Source of the DNA: Planctomycetia bacterium
GTDB taxonomy: Bacteria > Planctomycetota > Phycisphaerae > Phycisphaerales > SM1A02
Assembly (NCBI GenBank): GCA_005776885.1
Contig: SXOD01000007.1
Span: 1 to 38,769, forward strand
Reading direction: 5' to 3'
Length of the DNA: 38,769 bases
Positions 25,276 to 33,478 of this stretch are shown here, piece by piece (positions within the stretch are counted from its first letter, which is position 1; each line of letters starts with the position of its first letter). The position numbers were made by a program, and so were the translations under genes. Below the pieces are notes generated by a model. That model was given only the letters and a program-made list of their open reading frames with translations, had not been told where the DNA came from and made no database searches.

Positions 25276-27143
25276 GGCGCGGCCCCCCCAAGGCCACGCG
25301 AAGCATCGGCCGACCCCGGTCGTCGCGGGGCGATCCGCGCAAGGTCCTGTTCATTGCGCGGGTGGACGGAGATCCCTTCCAGCTCCGACGGGTCGTACAT
25401 GAAGACATTCACGAACCGGCAGATCGGGAGCAACGGCAAGTCGTCCTGGACCACCAGCGCCTCCGCCTGGCGAAGGATGTCCAATCGCCGGATGGGGTCG
25501 ATTTCCACCGCGGCCGCCTCCAGCAGCGCGTCAAACCTCGGGCTTGAGTACTTGCGGTCGTTGTTGCCGTCGCCAGTTCGAAGCAATTCGAGAAAGGTGG
25601 CTGGGTCGCCGTAGTCGCCAAACCAGCCGCCGCGAGCCACCAGGAACTGGCCGCGCTTGAGGTCGTCCCGAAAGAACTTGGTGTCCTTCCCGAGGACCTC
25701 CACCTGCACGCCAAGCGCGTCACGCCACATGTCTCGGAGCGCCAGCGCCATGGCGCCGTATCGGGTGCTCGAGGTGGAGAAGAGGATGTCCACCGTCGGG
25801 AAGGGGTCTCCGGCCGCGTCTTGGACCACGCCGTCGCCGTCGCGGTCCACCCAGCCCGCCTCGGCGAGGAGCGCCTTGGCCGCAGCGGGGTCAGAGGCAA
25901 GGCCGGGCGGCGGCTCGTACCCCGGAATCGATCCCTCCGGCGTCAGCGAATCGGCCACGCGCTCGTGCATGCGAGTGATGTTCTCGACGAGGATCCGCTT
26001 GTCGACGGCCATCGCGAAGGCACGCCGGACCCGGGGATCCACGAACGGATTCGCTCGACCATCCGGCAGCCGTTCGCGACAGTTGAACTGGAAGTAGTCG
26101 GTGCCGAAGGCCGGGAGGACATGAAGGTTGGTGCGATGGCCGGCGCGGACCTCGGCGGCCATGTCGGCTCGATAGTCAACGGTGACGTCGGCGATCCAGT
26201 CGATCGCGCCTGACTCGAACGCGAGGACGGCCGTGTTGTTGTCCTCGTAACTTCGCGTCTCGACGCTCCGCGGCAGCACACGATCCCGGTCCCAGTACTG
26301 CGGATTGGGCTCCAGCCTGACGCGCCGCTGGTACTCCCACGCCGTGAGCATGAATGGGCCATTGGAGACGAGGCGGCCTGGCTTGGTCCATCGCGGGTCG
26401 ACTTCGACGGCGCCGGTCGTCGGGTTGATCGACAGCGCGGCAGCGAGGCTGGGTCGATGCACGGGGCTCATCGTCGCAAATCCAGCCAGATCCAGCCAGT
26501 ACTGGATGGGGCGGCGAAGGCGCACCACGAGTGTGAGGTCGTCGGGGCAGGAGAGCCCCACACGTTCGTCAAACTGTTCGCGAGTCTTCTCCCAGAGGGC
26601 CGTCGCCGCCTCGCCCGAAGGAGATCGTTCGCCGGACTCGATTGCCGCGGCATATTCGGACAGCGCCTTGGATCGCCACTCGAAGAATGCCTGCGCGCCA
26701 TCCACCTCGAGCGCAAACGCCGAGTAGTCAGCCGCCATGTCGGGGAGCATGAGCCGCATCCACGCGTCGCGAAAGTCGCCGCTCGTGACTTGCGAACCGT
26801 CGCTCCACCTCGCATCGGGGCGGAGGTGAAACGTCCACGTGCGGCCGTCGGGCGAGACGTCCCAGCTCTCCGCTGCCCCAGGGACGGGCATCGCGGAATC
26901 TGGATCTGGTCGAACGAGCGTCTCGAACAGCGCGCGCCCCAGCCGAAGTTCCTGCTGCCAAGACATCTTCTGCGGATCGAGCGTGAAGGGGTCCGCCGCA
27001 GCGATCACGACATCCGGACGGTCCGACAACCCACCTCGCCACCCGAGGACAACGGCCAAAGCGACCGGAATGGCAACGACGATCGTCCAGCGCCAGCGGT
27101 CAGCGACCCCGGCCACCACTGCCCGCCTTGGCCCCGCGCGCAT
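25272..27143 (-). CDS. Peptide ABC transporter substrate-binding protein, OppA/DppA type (SBP_bac_5)
   Basis: About 623 residues from the ATG at 27143, which overlaps the upstream gene by 44 bases. GTG 27119 or 27116, both nearer a single N-terminal hydrophobic segment (WTIVVAIPVALAVVLGW), are alternatives. There is no lipobox, so the protein may be membrane-anchored rather than lipidated. Family 5 binding-protein features: PFTLDPQKMSWQQELRLGRA, the 'ESW.VSPDGRTWTFHLRPDA' segment, FRDAWMRLM and a C-terminal domain with DPATFLELLRTGDGNNDRKY. Family members bind oligopeptides or, in some cases, other small ligands; the tripartite clamshell explains the length. It is coupled to the OppB-type permease by a 4-base overlap. 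A peptidase-rich neighbourhood (tricorn, M42) fits peptide uptake but is not proof. Confidence 0.9.
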   Translation of the reverse strand: MRAGPRRAVVAGVADRWRWTIVVAIPVALAVVLGWRGGLSDRPDVVIAAADPFTLDPQKMSWQQELRLGRALFETLVRPDPDSAMPVPGAAESWDVSPDGRTWTFHLRPDARWSDGSQVTSGDFRDAWMRLMLPDMAADYSAFALEVDGAQAFFEWRSKALSEYAAAIESGERSPSGEAATALWEKTREQFDERVGLSCPDDLTLVVRLRRPIQYWLDLAGFATMSPVHRPSLAAALSINPTTGAVEVDPRWTKPGRLVSNGPFMLTAWEYQRRVRLEPNPQYWDRDRVLPRSVETRSYEDNNTAVLAFESGAIDWIADVTVDYRADMAAEVRAGHRTNLHVLPAFGTDYFQFNCRERLPDGRANPFVDPRVRRAFAMAVDKRILVENITRMHERVADSLTPEGSIPGYEPPPGLASDPAAAKALLAEAGWVDRDGDGVVQDAAGDPFPTVDILFSTSSTRYGAMALALRDMWRDALGVQVEVLGKDTKFFRDDLKRGQFLVARGGWFGDYGDPATFLELLRTGDGNNDRKYSSPRFDALLEAAAVEIDPIRRLDILRQAEALVVQDDLPLLPICRFVNVFMYDPSELEGISVHPRNEQDLARIAPRRPGSADASRGLGGAAP

Positions 27144-28098
27144 TCGTCTTGAACAGCGAATCCCGCATGCTGGCACAGCGATCGGCCAGTTCCACGCAGG
27201 CCTTTGCCTCTCGGCTCTCGGCCCCCGCGCCTTGCGACGCTCGCGCCCCGGCCGCCTTGGCCGCAGCCTCAAGCTCCGTGAGTGACCCGTTCAGGTGCTC
27301 GCCGCAAACGGCATAAAAAGCAGCAGAAGCGCGATTGACCGCCACACGGAAGGCGTTGAGTCCGGCGAGTGCGCCAGCCGCCAGCTCAGGTGATTGATCT
27401 TTCCCCTCCAGCAAGCCGGCGGTCCCCTGGATGCTGATGGCGAGGGCCTTGAGAACCTCGACGTTCGCCCGGCGATCGGCCTGCTCGGGATCGACAAGAG
27501 TGGTCAGTGCCACCAGTTCGTCGGAGAGAACAAGTGGACTGGTTTCCCGGGCAGCCCCGTCGGCAATCCCCCTCGCGACGGAACCCGTCTCAGATTCCGA
27601 AAGCTTGATGTCCCTGATGTGCTCTTCCAGGAGCGTGGCGGCTGCGATCCGGACGCCGACCCGCTTTTCGGACCGGGGGTCCAGGGCACCGATGACGAGC
27701 TTGGCACCGTCAAACGTGCTGAGCGATGCGGCAACCGTCAGCGCATTGATCGACTGGAACGGGCTCCCAGAGTCGACCAGCTTCTTGAGCGAGGGCAGCG
27801 TGGCCTTGGCCAGGCTGGTCACAAACTCCTTGTTGGACTTCCCCACCCCAGTGGCCATGGCCACCAGGCTGTCGCGCCCGGACTCAACCTCCGAGACCTC
27901 GTTGGAGCGGAGCTGGTCAAGCGCGGACTCGACGGCGGCGTTGTCGACGGCCGGAGCCTTCTCCGTGGCCTGCCCCAGGGCAGGACGCACCTGGGTCGCG
28001 AGGGCGCACACCGCCACGGCAACGGCCAACCCGCGCATGACGCGCTTCAACTGGATCGATCGAGCCGGCACAGTGGCAAGTGGAGAGGGGGCAGCCAT
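27100..28098 (-). CDS. Secreted Ala-rich helical protein, function unknown
   Basis: 332 residues from ATG 28098, the start best placed relative to the TACAAT box (10 bases). TTG 28050 or ATG 28038 would give a shorter, more typical signal peptide; the hydrophobic core GLAVAVAVCALATQVRPALG is certain in either case. The mature protein is almost entirely predicted helix, with HEAT-like repeats of about 35 residues (VTSLAKATLPSLKKLVDSGS, INALTVAASLSTFDGAKLV, VRIAAATLLEEHI). It ends in a basic, Gly-rich tail (TNARGAKAGSGGRGR). I do not recognise a family; a periplasmic protein-protein interaction scaffold is plausible. Last residues overlap the start of the binding protein, so it heads that unit. 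Confidence 0.6.
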   Translation of the reverse strand: MAAPSPLATVPARSIQLKRVMRGLAVAVAVCALATQVRPALGQATEKAPAVDNAAVESALDQLRSNEVSEVESGRDSLVAMATGVGKSNKEFVTSLAKATLPSLKKLVDSGSPFQSINALTVAASLSTFDGAKLVIGALDPRSEKRVGVRIAAATLLEEHIRDIKLSESETGSVARGIADGAARETSPLVLSDELVALTTLVDPEQADRRANVEVLKALAISIQGTAGLLEGKDQSPELAAGALAGLNAFRVAVNRASAAFYAVCGEHLNGSLTELEAAAKAAGARASQGAGAESREAKACVELADRCASMRDSLFKTNARGAKAGSGGRGR

Positions 28099-28108
28099 CG
28101 AGCCACGC

Positions 28109-28114
28109 ATTGTA
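28109..28114 (-). promoter_or_regulatory. -10 box TACAAT before the secreted helical protein
   Basis: TACAAT on the minus strand, 10 bases before the ATG at 28098 and the closest match to the TATAAT consensus in the window. It overlaps an upstream in-frame ATG (28110), which argues against that codon as the start. Confidence 0.5.
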
Positions 28115-28141
28115 GGGGCCGATTCCCGAGCCTGCGGACCA

Positions 28142-28147
28142 TAGACT
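28142..28147 (+). promoter_or_regulatory. -10 box TAGACT abutting the TPR-protein start
   Basis: TAGACT lies 6 bases before the ATG at 28154, so transcription should start at or within a base or two of the start codon. Confidence 0.5.
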
Positions 28148-28153
28148 GGCCCC

Positions 28154-30652
28154 ATGAGTGGAGCGCGGATGGTGGCAACGACACTGGCTTGGGCGGCAAC
28201 GTTTGGGGCGGTCGCCCAGGTGGAGCCAGTGCCGGGACCCGCCGTCATCCAACGCGATTTGGACGCGGCGGCGCAGGAGGACTGCGCCAACCTGCTCTCG
28301 GCGCTGGGACTCCACTTGGTCCGCGACCCCGCCGCCGGTCCCACCCAGCTGGAGGCCGCAGCGTTGCTTGTGCATCGGGCGCTGGCCCTGAAGCCTGACG
28401 ACTTGGTCACTTGGCAGATCGCCTCCTTGGTGGCCTCCATGCAGGACCCAGCCAGCCCAGTCGCGACCGAGTGGTCGAAGCAGGTCACGCAGCAACTGGC
28501 CCGCCTGGATCCCGCCAGCCCCGTGTATCGCCTCGCACGGCTCAGTTCCTGGTGTGACGATGCCCCGACGGCCGAGCAGCAGGTCGCCCGACTGGAGTCG
28601 TTGACGACGCCGTCGCAGGCCGCGACGCTCAGCGGCCCGGTGGCCGCACATCTGGCGTGGGATCTCTACCGGCTCCAGCTTCGGCGAGGCGACCGGGTGG
28701 GTGCGACCAACGCCCTCTCCAAGTCGATCGAGTCGGACCCGACGTTTCCACCAGCATCGGCAGCACTGGCGGCCTTGGCGCAGGACCGCGAAGACAATCC
28801 CGTTCGGCGTGCCGAGTGGCTGCTGGCCGCCATTGAGGCGAATCCATCGGACATTGCGGCGCTCCGGGCGCTGGCCGCGTTGCTCCTGCAGGAGCGCGAC
28901 TACGCCGACGCCGCACGAGTGCTCGGATTCATCGCGGGCATCGAGCATCGACTGGCGGTGACGCTGGACTTCACCGACCACCTGATGGTTGACCAAGCGA
29001 TTGCGATGGCCGGCGCGGGCGACGTCGAAGGAGCCCGGAGCTCGCTCAGGCGATTCCTCACGCAGCGGTCGGTGACCTACCGCGAGTACCTGGTGTCCCA
29101 GCGGCAGGCCACCCCGCTGGAGGCCGCCTCGATGGAGGCGCCTGCCGCGGAATTGCTGCAGGTGATCTCGGCACTCCTGGCCAGGGAAGCAGGCGCAGTG
29201 GACGCCAAGGCCCTCGCGGAATCCGCCGTGGATGGCCTCGCTCGTGGCGTCCGCGACCGCGCGCAGCCTGGGTCGGACATGCCGCCGGAAGTGCGGAGGC
29301 TGGCGGACCTGGAGTCGGCGTACGCGATGGCGGCACTGGGCGCCACCCAGCAGGCCATCGACGCGGCGCTCGCACCGTGGCGGGATCAGCTGTCCCCGGA
29401 AGCCACGGCCACCATTCTCGCCATGGTGGCGCTCCATGAGGAACGGTACGTCGATGCGCTCGCCGAGGCGGACCGCGCGGGCTCGGACCCCGCCATCGCG
29501 CTCGTGCGGGGTGAGGCACTGATGGCGCAGCAGCAGAAGGCTGACGCGGCCCGCGCCCTGCACCAGGCCGTGGTCGAGGCTCCAGGCACGATGATTGGCG
29601 TGCTGGCACAGTTGCGGCTGGAGACGCTGCTTGGGCAGCGCGTCCCATCGCCGCCAGTGGTCAGCGAACTCCACGCCTTGATCGAGGAGCTCCCACCGGC
29701 GATCGATCGCATGTTGGCCGGCGGTGTCGCACCGATTGATGTCGCGATCCGCGCCGAGAGCCCGATCATCGCCCCCTTCGACATCCCGCGTTTCGTGGCC
29801 ATCATCACGAACACCACGTCTATCCCGCTGGCGGTGTCGGACCTTGGCCCGCTGACGCCATTCATTGGGATGACTTGGGAAGGGCAGGTGGTGGGGTTCC
29901 AGCAGCGACTTGACTCCACCTCGCCCACGACGTTCCCGATCACGGGATCGCTCCAGCTGGCTCCACGGCAGCGAGTCGAGGTTGCGATCGATGGGCGGAT
30001 CGCGACGGAACTCCTCTTCACCGCCTTCCGAGCCGCCGGTCCGGGGATCAACCTGCGGCTCACGGTCGTGGCCAACCCACAACCGCTGCCCGGGCGAGGC
30101 GCCGCCGGACGCATGACTGTTCCTCCCGGCCCCCTGGGGGTGCAGCGCGAGAGCGAGCTCATCCAGATTGGCAAGTTTCTGGTGACGCCGGCCTGGATCG
30201 AAGACACGCTGCCTGCGCTCAAGCACCCTGACTCTCCCGGCGACCTCAGGCGATTCGCCATGCTGGCCAGCTACGTCGGGGTGTTGTCGCCGGGACCGAC
30301 GGCCACCAAGGCGCCCTCCGCGGCGGATCGCGCCGAGGCGGCGTTCCTGGCCGACAGCCTCGCCGCATCGTGGCCGAAGTTTCCCCCCACCGCGCGCACC
30401 TACCTGCTGCTGGTCTCGCCGGCTGAGGGTTCGCCGGAGCTGGACGCGGTGTACGCACTGGCGAAATCAGACCCCGACGTCAATGTCCGTGCGGCGTATG
30501 TGCTCCGTCGCACCGATGACCCGCAGGATCCCTACCTGGAGGAATGCGCGGCCTCGGGCGATGCATTCCTCTCCACCATCGCGAGGGCGCAGACGCAGGC
30601 ACTGGTGCGACGCGCCGTGCAGGCCGGTGCCACCGGTGAGACGGCACAGTGA
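28154..30652 (+). CDS. Large secreted TPR-repeat protein, function unknown
   Basis: 832 residues with a short signal peptide (MVATTLAWAATFGAVAQ). The first two thirds are tetratricopeptide-type helix pairs, for example AAALLVHRALALKPDDLVTW, AAHLAWDLYRLQLRRGDRVGATN, LAALAQDREDNPVRRAEWLL and VALHEERYVDALAEADRAGS. From about 520 a strand-rich domain appears (FVAIITNTTSIPLAVSDLGP, ELLFTAFRAAGPGINLRLTV). The protein ends in another helical stretch. TPRs mediate protein contacts; no enzymatic motif is seen. Its stop overlaps the GTG start of the flippase-like gene (GTGA at 30649-30652), suggesting the two products act together at the membrane. The start is set by the TAGACT box 6 bases upstream. 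Confidence 0.75.
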   Translation: MSGARMVATTLAWAATFGAVAQVEPVPGPAVIQRDLDAAAQEDCANLLSALGLHLVRDPAAGPTQLEAAALLVHRALALKPDDLVTWQIASLVASMQDPASPVATEWSKQVTQQLARLDPASPVYRLARLSSWCDDAPTAEQQVARLESLTTPSQAATLSGPVAAHLAWDLYRLQLRRGDRVGATNALSKSIESDPTFPPASAALAALAQDREDNPVRRAEWLLAAIEANPSDIAALRALAALLLQERDYADAARVLGFIAGIEHRLAVTLDFTDHLMVDQAIAMAGAGDVEGARSSLRRFLTQRSVTYREYLVSQRQATPLEAASMEAPAAELLQVISALLAREAGAVDAKALAESAVDGLARGVRDRAQPGSDMPPEVRRLADLESAYAMAALGATQQAIDAALAPWRDQLSPEATATILAMVALHEERYVDALAEADRAGSDPAIALVRGEALMAQQQKADAARALHQAVVEAPGTMIGVLAQLRLETLLGQRVPSPPVVSELHALIEELPPAIDRMLAGGVAPIDVAIRAESPIIAPFDIPRFVAIITNTTSIPLAVSDLGPLTPFIGMTWEGQVVGFQQRLDSTSPTTFPITGSLQLAPRQRVEVAIDGRIATELLFTAFRAAGPGINLRLTVVANPQPLPGRGAAGRMTVPPGPLGVQRESELIQIGKFLVTPAWIEDTLPALKHPDSPGDLRRFAMLASYVGVLSPGPTATKAPSAADRAEAAFLADSLAASWPKFPPTARTYLLLVSPAEGSPELDAVYALAKSDPDVNVRAAYVLRRTDDPQDPYLEECAASGDAFLSTIARAQTQALVRRAVQAGATGETAQ

Positions 30653-31584
30653 GCGCGTCCGACAGCCGCGGGCTCCCCGCCGTGCATGACGGACCCCGAA
30701 TGGCGAGGCACCTTCGTTCACCGGCCGCGCGTGCCATCGGGTTCGTCCTCGGCGTGGCGTTGCTGGCCTTGGCCGTTTGGACCATTTCGAAGGATGCCTC
30801 CGCGTGGGATCGGCTGGGACAGGTGCTCGCGAAGCCCTGGCACCTCGCCGCGCTCGCCGCGTGCGTCACCATGAACGTCGGCATCGCGGGGCTGGTCTTC
30901 CATCGCCTCTACCGCCCGGTCGCCCAGATTCCGCTCGGGGAGATGGAACTGCTGATCGCCTCCTCAAGCCTCCTCAACTACCTGCCCGCGAAGGCCGGCC
31001 TTGCGGGGCGCGCGCTGTACCACAAGGTGGTGCATGGCGTGCCGCTGGGCGTGAGCGTCCGCCTGATCCTGATGAGTTTCGCCGGCACGGTGCTCTCCTG
31101 CCTGGTGCTCGGCGCGGTCGTGATGTTCCTGCGCGATGGGGTGGCGATCATCGCCGCGTGGCTGCTCCTGGCGGCGATCGTCTGGGTCATGCCTCGAGCC
31201 AGGCGCATGGGGCCCTTGCCGCGTGCCTTCTCCGAATCCGTGTCGCTTCGATTCATGGACCTCGGCATCTGGTGCGTCCGCTACTGGATCGTCTTCAACG
31301 TCCTGGACATCTCGATCGACCCGCGATCCGCCGCACTGGCGGGGATCACGGCGATGCTCGTCGGGCTTGTGCCCTTTGGCGCCAACGGCCTGGGAATGCG
31401 CGAGTGGGCCATTGCGTGGCTCGGTGGCGTCGCCGGATGGACAGCCGATGCAGGCCTTTCGGCGGACCTCGTCAATCGAGCCGTCGACCTGATCGTGGTG
31501 GTCCCACTCGGGGCCGTGTGCACCTACGTCGCCACGCGTCGCCTGACCGCGAGGCTGCGCGAGACCGGGGCGGCCGCCCGGTAA
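30649..31584 (+). CDS. Flippase-like integral membrane protein (lysylphosphatidylglycerol synthase TM region family, UPF0104)
   Basis: 311 residues with about seven to eight predicted membrane helices, for example AIGFVLGVALLALAVWTI, LAALAACVTMNVGIAGLVF and AIIAAWLLLAAIVWVM. The pattern is that of the LPG_synthase_TM/AglD flippase-like family: an early SSLLNYLPAKAGLAGRALY segment and a late VGLVPFGANGLGMREWAIAW segment with the conserved GxxREW-type motif. Members move lipids or lipid-linked sugars across the membrane, or form the membrane half of MprF. No soluble aminoacyltransferase domain is attached, so a flippase role is more likely than lipid lysinylation. GTGA overlap with the secreted TPR gene upstream. 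Confidence 0.75.
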   Translation: MSASDSRGLPAVHDGPRMARHLRSPAARAIGFVLGVALLALAVWTISKDASAWDRLGQVLAKPWHLAALAACVTMNVGIAGLVFHRLYRPVAQIPLGEMELLIASSSLLNYLPAKAGLAGRALYHKVVHGVPLGVSVRLILMSFAGTVLSCLVLGAVVMFLRDGVAIIAAWLLLAAIVWVMPRARRMGPLPRAFSESVSLRFMDLGIWCVRYWIVFNVLDISIDPRSAALAGITAMLVGLVPFGANGLGMREWAIAWLGGVAGWTADAGLSADLVNRAVDLIVVVPLGAVCTYVATRRLTARLRETGAAAR

Positions 31585-31587
31585 CCT
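31582..31587 (+). promoter_or_regulatory. -10 box TAACCT containing the flippase stop codon
   Basis: TAACCT lies 9 bases before the pyrE ATG. Its TAA is the stop of the flippase-like gene. The arrangement is the same as before rlmE. Confidence 0.45.
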
Positions 31588-31596
31588 CGCCGCCCC

Positions 31597-32148
31597 ATGA
31601 ACGCCGCCGCCACGACGTGTCCGCTCTCCCGCGACCAGATCGCCACCCGAATCGCGGAGGTCTCGCTCCTGCGCGGAACCTTCACCCTGCGAAGCGGCCG
31701 CACCAGCACCTACTACCTGGACAAGTACCTCTTCTCGACGCAGCCCGATGTGTTGGAGGGGTTGGGCCGGCTCTTCGTCGCCAAGCTCCCCGCCGGCACC
31801 ACGCGACTGGCGGGCGCGGAGCTGGGCGGCATCCCGCTCGTGAGCGCCGCGAGCATGGCCAGCGGCTTGCCGTGCGTCTTCATCCGCAACCAGAAGAAGG
31901 ACTACGGCACCGCCAAGCAGCTGGAGGGCAAGATCGCCGCAGGCGACCGGGTGGTGATCGTGGAAGACGTCGCCACCACGGGTGGCCAGGCGCTGGAAGC
32001 GGCCAAGGTCCTCCAGGGCGAGGGCGCGATCGTCACCACGATCATCTGCACGATCGACCGCCAGGAGGGCGCGCGCGAGAACATCGAAGCGGCGGGCATC
32101 GCGTTCGAGTCCCTCTTCACCGTGCGCGACCTGGGCGTGGTGGGGTAG
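31597..32148 (+). CDS. pyrE: Orotate phosphoribosyltransferase
   Basis: 183 residues, type I phosphoribosyltransferase fold, a normal if compact length for the family. It joins orotate to PRPP to give orotidine 5'-phosphate in pyrimidine synthesis. The PRPP-binding signature is VVIVEDVATTGGQALEA. The flexible catalytic loop is RNQKKDYGTAKQLEGK, with the lysines that contact PRPP. The N-terminus contains FTLRSGRTSTYYLDKYL, the usual substrate-side segment of OPRTases (F.L.SG..S..Y.D). It appears to be transcribed on its own from the TAACCT box 9 bases upstream; no other pyrimidine gene is nearby. It converges with the GH57 gene (12 bases apart). Confidence 0.93.
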   Translation: MNAAATTCPLSRDQIATRIAEVSLLRGTFTLRSGRTSTYYLDKYLFSTQPDVLEGLGRLFVAKLPAGTTRLAGAELGGIPLVSAASMASGLPCVFIRNQKKDYGTAKQLEGKIAAGDRVVIVEDVATTGGQALEAAKVLQGEGAIVTTIICTIDRQEGARENIEAAGIAFESLFTVRDLGVVG

Positions 32149-32160
32149 TCCGCGCGCGCC

Positions 32161-33399
32161 TCAACCCGTCGTCGCCCACGCCGGGGCGGGGGCGCCTACG
32201 CGCGTGCGCAGGTTGTCCAGCACGTTCATGAAGTTGATGTAGGCGTCGTAGGGACTGTCGTAGGGCGAGAAGTACTTGTGAACGTCGCCGTCCGCCCAGT
32301 GCTTGGTGCACATGTAATAGACGTGGTCGCTGGTGGTGAGCTTGCGCCAGTCCTCCAGGACCCACGGGTCGCCTGCCGCGTGCTTGGCCTTGACCGGGCC
32401 TTCCAGCGCGTAGAGCTCCGAGACGGCGTTGTCCTGGAGCGGATTGCCAAGCCATGCCGAGAGGTCTCGTTCGCTGTCGGCCCATGAGATCGGGCGTTCG
32501 ACGTCGTACTCGCCCACCGGGTCATGCGAGGCCACGGCCTCGCGCGGCAGGATGAAGCCATTCTGTCCCGGGTTCATCGCGAAGACGGCGTCGGGCAGCG
32601 CGCGGAGGAAGTCAAAGATGCCAGTCTCGGCCCACTGGTGCTCACCAAAGGTCTCATAGTCCATGAAGAGGTTGGCCAGGTAGCCATCCCCGTTGATGAG
32701 GTTGACCCAGCTCGCGAACTTCTCCGCGCTCATGGGCCACTCGGGCCAGCCCCGATTGCCGAAGCGGAACGCGATGTCGTCGCTCAACCGATGGTTCTTG
32801 AGGAGCAACTTCACCGGCGACGCACCCGCCGGCGTCCCGCGCCCCGGCGGCGCGTAGACGAAGGCCGGGCTTCTCCCGCGCAGCAGCCAGTCCACTCCCT
32901 CGCAGAGCACGGCCTTGTATCGACCGCGCCAGGCGACGTGTCCGGCCAGTTCGTTGAGGTAAATCAGCTCCGTGTTCCGGAACGTGACGGGCGCCCGCCC
33001 GAAGAGCGAGTGAATCCGCGCGGCCTGCGCATTGACCTGCTCGTCAAACTCGGAGCGCGAGAAGAGGAAGGAAAGCGAGTGGTGCGTGGTCTCGCCGATG
33101 AACTCGACGCACTCATGTTCGGCAAGCGCCTTGAACAGGTCGATGACGTCAGGCGCCCACTGCTCCGCCTGGTCGATGAACGTCCCGGAGAGGCTGAAGG
33201 CGCACTTGAATCGGCCCTCGTGGCGGCGCACGAGGTCCAGCAGCAGCTGCGTCGTGGGCCGATAGCACTTGTCGGCCACCTTCCGCATGATCGCGGCGTT
33301 GGCCTCGTTGTCAAAGTAAAAGTGGTCGGTGTCGAAGACGGAGTATCGCCGCAACCGAAAGGGCTGGTGCACCTGGAAGTAGAAACAGATGTCAGCCAT
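32161..33399 (-). CDS. Glycoside hydrolase family 57 protein (alpha-amylase type)
   Basis: 412 residues, cytosolic (no signal peptide). The conserved GH57 regions are visible in order: HQP at 11-13 (FYFQVHQPFRLRRY), SLSGTFIDQ (69-77), ETTHHSLSF (103-111), FRNTELIY with the nucleophile E144, and LFMDYETFGEH with the acid/base D247. The family cleaves or transfers alpha-1,4-glucan chains (alpha-amylase, 4-alpha-glucanotransferase, amylopullulanase, branching enzyme). The compact size and the MDYETFGEH motif fit the alpha-amylase-like subgroup. Likely role: breakdown of intracellular glycogen-type glucan. It is divergent from the DegT gene, and a TAGACT box lies 9 bases before its ATG. Confidence 0.92.
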   Translation of the reverse strand: MADICFYFQVHQPFRLRRYSVFDTDHFYFDNEANAAIMRKVADKCYRPTTQLLLDLVRRHEGRFKCAFSLSGTFIDQAEQWAPDVIDLFKALAEHECVEFIGETTHHSLSFLFSRSEFDEQVNAQAARIHSLFGRAPVTFRNTELIYLNELAGHVAWRGRYKAVLCEGVDWLLRGRSPAFVYAPPGRGTPAGASPVKLLLKNHRLSDDIAFRFGNRGWPEWPMSAEKFASWVNLINGDGYLANLFMDYETFGEHQWAETGIFDFLRALPDAVFAMNPGQNGFILPREAVASHDPVGEYDVERPISWADSERDLSAWLGNPLQDNAVSELYALEGPVKAKHAAGDPWVLEDWRKLTTSDHVYYMCTKHWADGDVHKYFSPYDSPYDAYINFMNVLDNLRTRVGAPAPAWATTG

Positions 33400-33408
33400 G
33401 GGCCGTGC

Positions 33409-33414
33409 AGTCTA
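33409..33414 (-). promoter_or_regulatory. -10 box TAGACT before the GH57 gene
   Basis: TAGACT on the minus strand, 9 bases before the ATG at 33399. It is identical to the box that drives the divergent DegT gene. Confidence 0.5.
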
Positions 33415-33440
33415 TCGGTGCACACTGGGTGGTCGCCCGT

Positions 33441-33469
33441 TTGGGACATCGATGGCCGTGAACTAGACT
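33441..33469 (+). promoter_or_regulatory. Promoter of the DegT gene (TTGGGA - 17 - TAGACT)
   Basis: A -35-like TTGGGA (33441-33446) and the -10 box TAGACT (33464-33469) are separated by 17 bases. The ATG follows the -10 box after 9 bases. It is the best complete two-box promoter in the close-to-start set. Confidence 0.5.
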
Positions 33470-33478
33470 GCCGCGCCC

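Noticed and set aside
27917-30226. A 769-codon minus-strand frame opposite the secreted TPR gene
   Set aside because: Antisense shadow of the TPR gene; no motif and no plausible start.
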